This document shows positions 23,511 to 31,060 of a DNA stretch of 42,353 nt, in pieces. Numbering within the stretch: the stretch's first letter is position 1; the number at the start of each line of letters is the position of its first letter. Source of the DNA: JBAXQQ01 sp037131695 (GTDB lineage: Bacteria; Armatimonadota; Hebobacteria; CAIYQO01); NCBI GenBank assembly GCA_964638715.1, contig CAZWZF010000043.1, positions 1 to 42,353 of the forward strand, given 5' to 3'. Both the position numbers and the translations under genes were made by a program. Under the pieces are notes generated by a model. It had not been told where the DNA came from. It worked only from the letters and a program-made list of their open reading frames with translations, and searched no databases.

Positions 23511-24533
23511 CTCTTCCAATTCTTTCACTTTTTTCTCTAATTCTTTCATTCGTGTTAATAAATCCGGCAATTTTCTCATTGCTGCCTGTTGTTTCAATTC
23601 GTTCATGTGCGGCTGCGCCGGATATCCTGAGTATGATTCGTCGCCTTTGCAATCTCTGGTTACGCCGCTTCTAACAGCGAATTTACAGTTGTCTTCTATT
23701 TTAACGTGGTCTAATATGCCTGTTTGTCCTGCGACAATAACGTTATTTCCAATTTCTACACTACCGGCTAATCCTACCAGGGCAATAATCAAGCTGTTGC
23801 TGCCAATTTTAACATTATGAGCAATCTGTACCAGGTTATCAACCTTCGTTCCTTTACCGATAACTGTTGTACCGGATGTACCCCGGTCCACACAGGTGTT
23901 CGCGCCAATTTCCACGTCGTCTTCAATAATCACATATCCCAAATGTGGTATTTTTTGCCAGCCGTTTTCGCTGGGATTGTATCCAAATCCATCTGCACCG
24001 ATTACCGCGCCGCTGTGAATTATTACATTGCTTCCAACTATACAATGAGCGTAAATGGATACGTTGGGATAAATAATTGAATTTTGACCTATCTCTACGC
24101 TGTCGCCGATATATGAATTTGCACCGATTACCGCGCCGTCGCTTATCACTGCGCGTTCGCCAATTACCGCGCCAGCACCAATATATGCGCGAGCATGAAT
24201 CATTGCGGATTGTGAAACGTGGGAATCTCTTTCTACACCTGGCATCGGCAGCCGGCGCCAATCGTATACTTGCATGGCACTGGCAAAGGCAGAACGCGGG
24301 TCATCTACGTATAACAATGTCTTTACATCTGATGTCAGGTTGCGCGGGGCAATTATTGCAATCGCAGCCGATTTTTCTGCTAATTTAAGTCTGCGTTCGT
24401 CCATAACGAAGGTTACGTCTGACTCACTGGCTATTTCGTAACCAGTTACACCGGTGATCTCTGCATCGGCATTTCCGCCTTCTATTTCCGCGTCAATAAT
24501 TACCGCTAATTCCGCCAACGTCATTTTAATCAT
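23505..24533 (-). CDS. lpxD: UDP-3-O-acylglucosamine N-acyltransferase
   Basis: The 342-residue protein has an N-terminal uridine-binding domain (about residues 1-100) and a left-handed beta-helix of hexapeptide repeats (about 100-290; for example GAVIGERAVI, GANSYIGDSVEIG). Catalytic-region His residues lie within HCIVGSNVIIHSGAVIGADG and around GTKVDNLVQIAHNVKIG. The C-terminal helix is a short charged coiled coil (MKELEKKVKELEEK). It adds the N-linked 3-hydroxyacyl chain in lipid A synthesis, so the organism makes LPS-type outer membrane. It is the last gene of the sigma-bamA-ompH-lipoprotein-lpxD operon. Its ATG directly follows the TAA of the lipoprotein gene without a gap, which indicates coupling. 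The stop codon lies in a heptamer array. Confidence 0.96.
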   Translation of the reverse strand: MIKMTLAELAVIIDAEIEGGNADAEITGVTGYEIASESDVTFVMDERRLKLAEKSAAIAIIAPRNLTSDVKTLLYVDDPRSAFASAMQVYDWRRLPMPGVERDSHVSQSAMIHARAYIGAGAVIGERAVISDGAVIGANSYIGDSVEIGQNSIIYPNVSIYAHCIVGSNVIIHSGAVIGADGFGYNPSENGWQKIPHLGYVIIEDDVEIGANTCVDRGTSGTTVIGKGTKVDNLVQIAHNVKIGSNSLIIALVGLAGSVEIGNNVIVAGQTGILDHVKIEDNCKFAVRSGVTRDCKGDESYSGYPAQPHMNELKQQAAMRKLPDLLTRMKELEKKVKELEEK

Positions 24534-25697
24534 TTATTTACCCCAATATTTGCTCAGCCACCCGGCAGCCGCAACTGTAATATCTTCTGCGCCGTTAGTG
24601 CCGTTGTATCGTATATCAAAACCGTGCATTTCGCCAAGGGTCTTTACTGCCTGTTCTGTATCTTTCTTAATTAATTCTTCAATTTTTTTTCTTCTTTTCA
24701 ACAAATTAATCATATTTGCCTGCGATTGTGCAATAACTTTGCTGTTTCTGCTCTTATCATTTTTGCGTTGAATATCAGCGGCATTTTTTGCGTCACCACT
24801 GTCATCCATCTTCACTTCCGGTTGGGTAGGTGCGCTTCGCGGGGAGTCGGGGGCAGAGATAAGACGGTTATCTTTCATCTCTTCAATTTTCTTCTTACGC
24901 AGATCCTCTAATTCCAGTGCTAATTCTTCATCAGACTGCTGTTTAAACTTACGGACTTTTATTTCCATTTCCGAAGTAAATTTATCTATAATATCGTCAA
25001 TTCTTCTCGTGGTTTCTTTTTTTGCGTTCGCCAGTTCTTCCTGATAATTATTCCAGGCTTTTTCTTTTTCGGCTTTTGTCATATTTACAATATCATTTTT
25101 ATTGGGCATTACACGTATTCGTTCGGCATTGTCTTTATTCAATTGGGTGCTTCGTACTGGTATCCTATTGGATTTTGCTATTTCAATTTCACGATTATAT
25201 AATTCCTGCATTATTTTTTTTCGTTCTGTTTCAATTTTTGCGTCCATCTCGTCAACCGCAGTCTCACTGAATGATTTCATTCGCCGGTTATATTTTCGCA
25301 GCAGTTGTTCACGCGCTGCCGCCATTTCAATTTCAGTTACTTTATCAATATTCTTTGAAGAAACCTTAACATCCAGTGGCATTTCCAACGCGGGCAGTGG
25401 AATAATAAGCACCTTTATTTCCGGCAAGTCCGGCATTATTACCCCGCTTGAGCGATGGATTTGATTACTGAGTTCTACCAATTGCCGGTCTATATCATTT
25501 ATTTGCCGCATTGATGGGTGCTGACGTGCCAGTACCGGCAAATTTACTTGCGCAATTTTAGCGGAAGTAACCTTTGCTGATTTGGCACATCCGGTAAATA
25601 ATAGCGCAAAGGCTATGGAGAATAATCCCCACAGCCCTGCGGCAAATATATTGTATTCTTTTATATTAGTTGTTTTTAACAACCGGTTTCTTTTCAT
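24534..25697 (-). CDS. Skp/OmpH-like coiled-coil lipoprotein
   Basis: An export signal ends in F-T-G-C, a lipobox, so the mature protein should be lipid-anchored in the envelope. The long central part is highly charged helix rich in K/E/R (about residues 110-330), consistent with coiled coil. The end, EMHGFDIRYNGTNGAEDITV followed by AAAGWLSKYWGK, resembles the C-terminal strand of OmpH/Skp proteins. It is likely a second, anchored periplasmic chaperone or envelope spacer. The reading frame is open to 25724, but ATG at 25697 (387 residues) gives a shorter overlap with ompH (32 bases) and begins with KRNR. The true start is not certain. The middle gene between ompH and lpxD is unusual, because skp is normally followed directly by lpxD. 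Confidence 0.78.
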   Translation of the reverse strand: MKRNRLLKTTNIKEYNIFAAGLWGLFSIAFALLFTGCAKSAKVTSAKIAQVNLPVLARQHPSMRQINDIDRQLVELSNQIHRSSGVIMPDLPEIKVLIIPLPALEMPLDVKVSSKNIDKVTEIEMAAAREQLLRKYNRRMKSFSETAVDEMDAKIETERKKIMQELYNREIEIAKSNRIPVRSTQLNKDNAERIRVMPNKNDIVNMTKAEKEKAWNNYQEELANAKKETTRRIDDIIDKFTSEMEIKVRKFKQQSDEELALELEDLRKKKIEEMKDNRLISAPDSPRSAPTQPEVKMDDSGDAKNAADIQRKNDKSRNSKVIAQSQANMINLLKRRKKIEELIKKDTEQAVKTLGEMHGFDIRYNGTNGAEDITVAAAGWLSKYWGK

Positions 25698-26382
25698 CAA
25701 ATATATTGTCTTTATAGGCAGCATTCATAGCGGCAACGACATCAGCGGTGATGTCGGTTCCACCATAGAGTAATGTCTTAACAGAGTTTTCGCCAACCTG
25801 TATTTCTTTGGCCAGGATAGCAGATAATTTTTTTGTTTTATACACTTGTGCAATAGCAGCGTTCTGTGCATCTTCAATGGCAGATACTAACAGTTCGCGC
25901 TTTTCAGCTACTTCACCATCGGTTTTCTGCATGGCTGCTTCATAAGCGGCATTTCCTGCTTCTTTTAATGGTGAAAGGGCGTCAACTTGTTTCTGTTCAT
26001 CTTCAGTTAATTTTGTATCTGCAGTTTTCTTTGCTTCCAATTTCTCCAGATCAGCCATATTCTTCTTGGCAATTTCTTTCAACTCATCAACTCTTTTAGT
26101 ATTTACTACCATTTGTGATGGTCGGGTAAGCTGGAAATATTCGGCGGTTTGATCTTTATTCAAACCAATAGCATCTTGCAGGATGGTGATGGATGCGCGT
26201 TTTTCATCAATAAATGCTTTCCAGATTTCAGCGGCCTTTTTTGCGCCTTTATAATCTTTTTGCACTTGCTGCACATCAACGACTCCTATGCCGCCGGTTG
26301 CGGCGGGTGGTGTTGCGGCATTTGCCGCAATTGCGATGCTGGCAATCAGCATGCATACAACTAACTTAACTACAATTTTCAT
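25666..26382 (-). CDS. Periplasmic chaperone OmpH/Skp family
   Basis: The 238-residue protein has a signal peptide cut near A-N-A-A, then GVVDVQQVQKDYKGAKKA, the standard N-terminal strand of the OmpH/Skp head. A long charged helix follows, then the returning strand with KTLLYGGTDITADVVAAMN. Skp forms a trimeric jellyfish that holds unfolded outer-membrane proteins on their way to BamA. At 238 residues it is longer than typical Skp (about 160). Position directly after bamA supports the function. ATG with AGAGG at good spacing. Confidence 0.88.
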   Translation of the reverse strand: MKIVVKLVVCMLIASIAIAANAATPPAATGGIGVVDVQQVQKDYKGAKKAAEIWKAFIDEKRASITILQDAIGLNKDQTAEYFQLTRPSQMVVNTKRVDELKEIAKKNMADLEKLEAKKTADTKLTEDEQKQVDALSPLKEAGNAAYEAAMQKTDGEVAEKRELLVSAIEDAQNAAIAQVYKTKKLSAILAKEIQVGENSVKTLLYGGTDITADVVAAMNAAYKDNIFDEKKPVVKNN

Positions 26383-26457
26383 GACTACCTCTTTTTTTAT
26401 ATTTTACTAAATTTTTCCGGGTATGTAATAATATGACCTTATTAAAGGCAAATAGTT

Positions 26458-28212
26458 TCAATAAATTGAACCAATGCCGAAAATGAACCGGTTTTTACCT
26501 TTTGATGTGAAGCCATAATCAAATCTTATTGGTCCCAGCATCGGTACCATTACGCGTATGCCAACGCCATATCCAAGGCGCATGCGCAATTTGCTGTCAG
26601 CAGCAACCATTTGCGAGAAATCACCACCCCAGGCATCGCCGTAGTCGGCAAAGGCTGCGAGTTGAATTACTTCAGCCGGCTGGTATCGCAACTCGGTATT
26701 CAACAAAACTTTGTTTATGCCGGGGAACTGCTCGTCTTCATAACCGCGAATGGTGTCCAATCCGCCTAAACGGAACTGTTCAAGGAATGGGGCTTTGCCA
26801 GCAATATACCCGGCTTGAAATCGGCTGGCGAGTACAAGTTTGGTGTTGTCTTTAGTGCTGTATTCCATTCCGGCTGTCGGTTTTGCTTTATCCAACGGCA
26901 TAAAATATCGATATTCTGCATCCCATTTAGAGTAATGCGAGTCGCCGCCAAAACCGGCTAATTCGCTGGATAATGACAGATAGTCGCCTTTTGTGGCGTT
27001 AAGCCATGAATTGCGGGTATCTCGCTGTGATGTGTAGGTGATAGTCTGGTTATGAATCGGCGTTTTAATTTCTGTCACTAACGGAGCCAGTCCGACAGGC
27101 AGGGTTGTTGGTACGTCAAAACCATAAACCTTATCAAGGCGGAATGATATGCCGTGAAGCCATTTGCCGTAAGGACGGGTAAAGCCGACACGCGCACCCT
27201 TGCGCGCTTCGGTATAATAGAAATTATTTGATCCCGCCACCATCTGGGTGATGGTTTGAGTATCAAAAATTCCGGTATTGAACGAGGTATGCTGTCTATC
27301 AATCCATGGGTTGTTATAGGTCAGGTTGTAGCTGCTGGTGCTGCCGATTTGCAGACTGGCAGATACGCTGCGTGCGGTGCCGAATAAATTATTATCCGCC
27401 AGATTAAGCATGCCGCTGAAACTTTCTGCCTGGCTATACCCAACGCCTAATCCTATCTGACCGGTTCGGGCATCGCGCACCTTGAATACCAGGTTGATGG
27501 TGCCGGGTTTAGTACCGGGTTGTGGCACCACGGTGGCTTCCTGGAAAATAGATAGCCGGTTAAGGTTGCTTAATGTTTTGCGAATTTCATTTTCATTAAA
27601 TAAATCACCGGATTTTATCATTAATTCGCGTTCGATGACATAATTTTTCGTTTTGGTGTTGCCTTCGATTTTAATCTGGTCAATTCGCGGTTCCATAATT
27701 GTAATGACCAAACTGCTGGCATCGTCAATATTAATTGATGCGATATCGGTGAGGGAATATCCCTTTTCGGCATATTTCTTGCGAATTATTTCAGCATCAT
27801 CTTTCACTTTTGCCTGAAAAAGCACTTCACCCGGTTTGAGGGTGAGCATTTTCTTCAGTTCATTGCTGGTGAAAACGGTGTTGCCTTTAATGATGATGTC
27901 TTTGATAACCGGATTTTCTACAACTGTGAATATCAACTTCACGCCGCCATCCAATTCTTCGGTTTTGTGGGTTGCCCGGAAATACCAGCCCAGGTCAATC
28001 AGCGCTAACTGATCTTCTTCTGCCTGCGCGTCTGAAAATGGGTCGCCAACTTTTGATTTAATTACCGCGTAACTTTCTTTCTGTACCGCTTCAGTAACAG
28101 CGGTAAAACCGGTAATTTCAACCTTTTTAATGACCATTTTTTCATCATCAGCGGCAAATGCCACGGCGATTAAAGATAATATTAATAAGGTTATGGTTAA
28201 AATTCTACTCAT
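26458..28212 (-). CDS. bamA: Outer membrane protein assembly factor BamA with three POTRA domains
   Basis: The 584-residue protein has a signal peptide and three POTRA domains (about residues 26-100, 101-176, 177-250; each with the I-K-I-E-G-N-T type turn). A 16-strand Omp85 barrel follows with the loop-6 signature FRLGGLDTIRGYEDEQFPG. It ends in G-I-G-S-I-Y, with Tyr rather than the common terminal Phe. Proteobacterial BamA has five POTRAs, so this shorter form is more like Terrabacteria-type diderms. It folds beta-barrel proteins into the outer membrane. It begins 12 bases after the ECF sigma gene with GGAGG in the gap, so the two are cotranscribed. Confidence 0.95.
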   Translation of the reverse strand: MSRILTITLLILSLIAVAFAADDEKMVIKKVEITGFTAVTEAVQKESYAVIKSKVGDPFSDAQAEEDQLALIDLGWYFRATHKTEELDGGVKLIFTVVENPVIKDIIIKGNTVFTSNELKKMLTLKPGEVLFQAKVKDDAEIIRKKYAEKGYSLTDIASINIDDASSLVITIMEPRIDQIKIEGNTKTKNYVIERELMIKSGDLFNENEIRKTLSNLNRLSIFQEATVVPQPGTKPGTINLVFKVRDARTGQIGLGVGYSQAESFSGMLNLADNNLFGTARSVSASLQIGSTSSYNLTYNNPWIDRQHTSFNTGIFDTQTITQMVAGSNNFYYTEARKGARVGFTRPYGKWLHGISFRLDKVYGFDVPTTLPVGLAPLVTEIKTPIHNQTITYTSQRDTRNSWLNATKGDYLSLSSELAGFGGDSHYSKWDAEYRYFMPLDKAKPTAGMEYSTKDNTKLVLASRFQAGYIAGKAPFLEQFRLGGLDTIRGYEDEQFPGINKVLLNTELRYQPAEVIQLAAFADYGDAWGGDFSQMVAADSKLRMRLGYGVGIRVMVPMLGPIRFDYGFTSKGKNRFIFGIGSIY

Positions 28213-28224
28213 CTTTCCTCCAAT

Positions 28225-28815
28225 TTATTCTTCATCAATATGCAGGTATGGTGATAATTCTTTTCGCAATTGACCTCGCGCGCGAAATATGCGGCTTTTT
28301 ACAGCTTCCAGACTGCAGCCTACTGCATCAGAAATTTCCTGGTAGCTTAATCCCTGTACATCGCGCAGCAATATCACGGTGCGCAAATCTGGTGACAGGT
28401 TGTTTATTGCCGCTTGCAGCAGAACTTGCAATTCTGTGTTTTCCACTACCCGTTCAGGCTCGTTGGTGTTATCTTCAATATCCCTATCCATGGTCTCGCC
28501 ATCTTCTTTGGTAGTATCATCCAACGAAAAAAATCTATATTTCGCGTCACTGTCTTTCTTGCGAAAATAATTTTTACATAGATTCACCGCGATTCGGTAT
28601 AACCATGTGTATGCCTGGGCATCACCACGAAAACGGTCAAAGGCACGCAGGGCATGCAGAAATGTTTGCGAGGTTAAGTCTACTGCATCTTCATAATCAC
28701 CGATGGTACGATATATGAGATTAAATATATTCTTCTCATATTGCCGATACAAATCGTCAAATGACAGCGGCACTGTCGCTGCTGGTTTAACATTTGGATT
28801 TATAGTATCGGCCAT
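28225..28815 (-). CDS. ECF-type RNA polymerase sigma-70 factor
   Basis: The 196-residue protein has sigma region 2 (about residues 20-90: YEDAVDLTSQTFLHALRAF, then WLYRIAVNLCKNYFRKK) and region 4 (about 130-190: LSPDLRTVILLRDVQGLSYQ followed by an EISDAVGCSLEAVKSRIFRA helix-turn-helix), with no region 3. That is the extracytoplasmic-function class. An acidic linker separates the domains. No zinc-binding anti-sigma or other anti-sigma gene is next to it. Instead bamA follows after 12 bases, then ompH, a lipoprotein and lpxD. It may control envelope stress and its own operon (inference). A sigma-70-like promoter is seen at 28868-28896. ATG with AGGA upstream. Confidence 0.93.
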   Translation of the reverse strand: MADTINPNVKPAATVPLSFDDLYRQYEKNIFNLIYRTIGDYEDAVDLTSQTFLHALRAFDRFRGDAQAYTWLYRIAVNLCKNYFRKKDSDAKYRFFSLDDTTKEDGETMDRDIEDNTNEPERVVENTELQVLLQAAINNLSPDLRTVILLRDVQGLSYQEISDAVGCSLEAVKSRIFRARGQLRKELSPYLHIDEE

Positions 28816-28867
28816 ACACGATTATCCTAAAACCATTAATGAAATTCACCCCGTTTGGGCTGTATTA

Positions 28868-28896
28868 ATTTTAACAGGTTTTATCCCAGTAAACAA
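28868..28896 (-). promoter_or_regulatory. Candidate promoter of the sigma-bamA-lpxD operon
   Basis: Minus strand: TTGTTT (-35), 17-base spacer, TAAAAT (-10). The predicted start near 28861 gives a leader of about 46 bases to the sigma gene ATG at 28815. It looks like housekeeping sigma-70. No separate ECF-type GAACTT-like box was obvious. Confidence 0.4.
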
Positions 28897-28911
28897 GGTG
28901 GATATTTTGAA

Positions 28912-29033
28912 GGGAGAAGAGAGAGGAGAGAAGAGTGAAAATTTGCAATCCTTCGGATTGCTTTTTCATTGTCACTGGAACGGTGACACCACGTTTTCTC
29001 TCTTCACTCTTCACTCTTCACTCTTCTCTCTTC
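28912..29033. repeat. Inverted heptamer blocks around a hairpin, overlapping MFS stop
   Basis: Left block 28912-28940 reads GAGAGAAGAGTGA-type. The right block 29000-29027 is four CTCTTCN heptamers, the reverse complement type. Between them lie a perfect hairpin GCAATCC-TTC-GGATTGC with CTTTTTC (28945-28966, plus-strand terminator-like) and GTCACTG-GAA-CGGTGAC (28971-28987), which is shared with 19905 and 40151. The MFS stop (29018-29020) lies in the right block. Confidence 0.75.
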
Positions 29034-30415
29034 CGTCTGTTTCCCGTCAAATCTTCAATTATCATTTTAATCGCCTGGCTTATATTTACTTTCCCGGGTA
29101 TTTCGGATGATTTGAAGAAGCTGGCGTATGATATGAATCTTATGAAAACTGATAATAGAATCACCATGTGGTAGTGAGTGAAATATGATGGCATGAATGA
29201 GAAGTAATGCATATTTGGTTCAAAAATTTCTGCCAGTTTGCCACTGGCGGCGGCTCCCAGGGTACCCGCTATACCGATGAAAACATTCATTGATGCCATA
29301 TATGCCGACCGCCGCTCTTCGGGGAATACTTTCATGGCGATGAAAGTGTTCGACTGTTCAATTGACTGCCACATCAAACCGCCAATTATGGTAGCGGGCA
29401 GAATGAAGAACCATTTATACTCCGGTATGATGAATGCCCAGGCGATAGGTACTATCAGTTGAGTTATCAAACCCAGCGCTATCACCGGGCGCGGACCGAA
29501 CCTGTCGACCAGCTTGCCCCAATATGCTGAGGTAACTGCCATGCCGCACCAGGGGATAATTGTCAGCACAAAACTCGCGTAAGTGTTGTTGAACCCCAGG
29601 CCGTGATTTGCCAGTGTTGCGAAACATAATTTCCACAAACATGGGCCGGTTAGCGTATAGGCGAAAAATGTCGGCATCATCAACAGCATGAATCTGCGAA
29701 ACATCTTGTTTTTCCATGGAATAGTTACGATATCTATCAACTTGGTTTTTTCAACAACTGGCCGCGGCACTTCGGGTACCTTGATAAATATCAGGATATC
29801 TATAGCACCCAGGATTGCCCCGACGGCAAAAACGATGGCAAATATCTCGCGGGAACCGTGATATTTGTCAATCAGCCAGGTGGCGGTCATGGTGGATACA
29901 ATCATGCAGATCAGCGAATACGCCGCCCGCAGTCCGAAATACCGTCCGGCAAGTGATTTGGGGATAATCGACGCCATCCACGCCGCCCACCCGGCACCGC
30001 CCAGGGTAGCCAGCACCAGCGACAAAAACGCGATGGAACCGACCAGGTAAACCTGGGTATTTCGCGGCAAATCATGCATGAACATGGGCACCGCGGCAAT
30101 AACCAGCCACAACAACCGGTGAATGGTGACCAATACCAGGAAAATCGGCTTGGCGCGACCGGTGCGCTCAACAATATACGACCCGATAATGAAAAATATC
30201 ACTGCCGATGGCGGCAATGCCATTAAAAGTCCGAATGTTGCGTCGTTGGCATGAAGATATTTATCAAGAAACGCCGCGTATGGCCCGGCAGATGTGATAG
30301 CGGCAAAAACCGACCCGAACATCCACGCAACCAGAACATACCACATCGAGGAACGAACCTCGGAGGCGGTATACCCATGCGGAGTAGTCTTACGCGGTTT
30401 TTCAGTCGATATCAT
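29018..30415 (-). CDS. Major facilitator superfamily transporter
   Basis: This protein of about 465 residues has 12 hydrophobic segments in two six-helix halves. Helix 1 begins near SMWYVLVAWMFGSVFAAI, and a central cytoplasmic loop includes VPEVPRPVVEKTKLIDI. Loop motifs such as YIVERTGRAKPIF and YWGKLVDRFGPRP fit the G-x-x-x-D-R-x-G-R-R type of MFS A-motifs. The substrate cannot be told. It is divergent from the AlbA_2-like gene and ends in the heptamer array facing the sigma operon. The frame allows GTG at 30421 or ATG at 30415. Neither has a good ribosome-binding site, and ATG was chosen. The C-terminus N-R-R-K-R-E-E is encoded partly by repeat DNA. Confidence 0.88.
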   Translation of the reverse strand: MISTEKPRKTTPHGYTASEVRSSMWYVLVAWMFGSVFAAITSAGPYAAFLDKYLHANDATFGLLMALPPSAVIFFIIGSYIVERTGRAKPIFLVLVTIHRLLWLVIAAVPMFMHDLPRNTQVYLVGSIAFLSLVLATLGGAGWAAWMASIIPKSLAGRYFGLRAAYSLICMIVSTMTATWLIDKYHGSREIFAIVFAVGAILGAIDILIFIKVPEVPRPVVEKTKLIDIVTIPWKNKMFRRFMLLMMPTFFAYTLTGPCLWKLCFATLANHGLGFNNTYASFVLTIIPWCGMAVTSAYWGKLVDRFGPRPVIALGLITQLIVPIAWAFIIPEYKWFFILPATIIGGLMWQSIEQSNTFIAMKVFPEERRSAYMASMNVFIGIAGTLGAAASGKLAEIFEPNMHYFSFMPSYFTHYHMVILLSVFIRFISYASFFKSSEIPGKVNISQAIKMIIEDLTGNRRKREE

Positions 30416-30421
30416 ATTCAC

Positions 30422-30699
30422 AGCATGCTTTTTTCAACAAATGATGTTGATAACCTGCAAATGGGGAAATATAAATTTTGGGGGATGTTTATTTGTGGTT
30501 TTGTAAATAATAAACCATTTTGCTGACGTCAACACAATGGTAGAGATTAGATGATGTAGACAATAAATAATTAAAAGAGATTAAGGAAATTATGTAGATG
30601 GATTTCATAGTCTATAAACAATGATGTGGGTTTTGATATGTTTGTTGAATATCTGCCTTGTAGTGGTAAAATTACTTAAATATGTTTAGAGATATGTTT
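30422..30699. other. Divergent intergenic region upstream of MFS and AlbA_2-like genes
   Basis: AT-rich spacer of 342 bases in all (30422-30763). It holds an exact eight-base palindrome TGACGTCA (30524-30531) within a TTGACG-containing stretch that could be a -35 for the MFS gene, though no good -10 follows. No open reading frame is supported. The plus-strand promoter begins at 30700. Confidence 0.5.
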
Positions 30700-30734
30700 T
30701 TGAAATTTTTCATAAAAGTATGTATAATTTATAC
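30700..30734 (+). promoter_or_regulatory. Strong sigma-70 promoter with overlapping palindrome
   Basis: TTGAAA (30700-30705), 17-base spacer, TATAAT (30723-30728). The -10 lies within GTATAA-T-TTATAC (30722-30734), a perfect 13-base palindrome reaching the expected start site. It could be an operator, perhaps for the winged-helix domain encoded by the downstream gene (inference). Confidence 0.7.
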
Positions 30735-30763
30735 CATGATTTATTTTGATAATAAAGGTTAAA

Positions 30764-31060
30764 ATGAGGAAAAATAAAAACGAAATAAAAAACGATAATA
30801 AACTCTGGCAAATTGCTCTCGGAGAGGATAGCACACGCCAATTTAAGCAAGACGTGCCAAGTATTGATAAATTAGCAGCAGAAATGGCTGCTTTTGCAAA
30901 CTCTGAAGGTGGTACTATTTTTATAGGTGTTGCAGATGATGGTACTACTTCTGGTTTATCTCCAGAAGATGTCAGAAGAATAAATAAAATAATCAGCAAT
31001 GCAGCCAGTCAACATATACACGAAGTCCAATTGTGGTTCAGACAGAAAATATTATATTAG
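30764..31060 (+). CDS. AlbA_2/Schlafen-like protein, N-terminal fragment before frameshift
   Basis: The 98-residue open frame (from ATG at 30764, AAGG five bases upstream) contains the start of an AlbA_2 domain: QFKQDVPSIDKLAAEMAAFA, then NSEGGTIFIGVADDG, the hallmark of this family. After the Q-H-I near 31018 the frame leaves the family pattern and stops. The following frame continues the domain (SPIVVQTENI and IWIKCGSDKR). Removing two bases from ATACACGA (31016-31023) restores one continuous reading QHIRSPIVVQTEN. So this and 31033-32331 are halves of one gene of about 520 codons, split by an apparent two-base insertion. An upstream TTG at 30746 is less likely. Confidence 0.8.
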   Translation: MRKNKNEIKNDNKLWQIALGEDSTRQFKQDVPSIDKLAAEMAAFANSEGGTIFIGVADDGTTSGLSPEDVRRINKIISNAASQHIHEVQLWFRQKILY

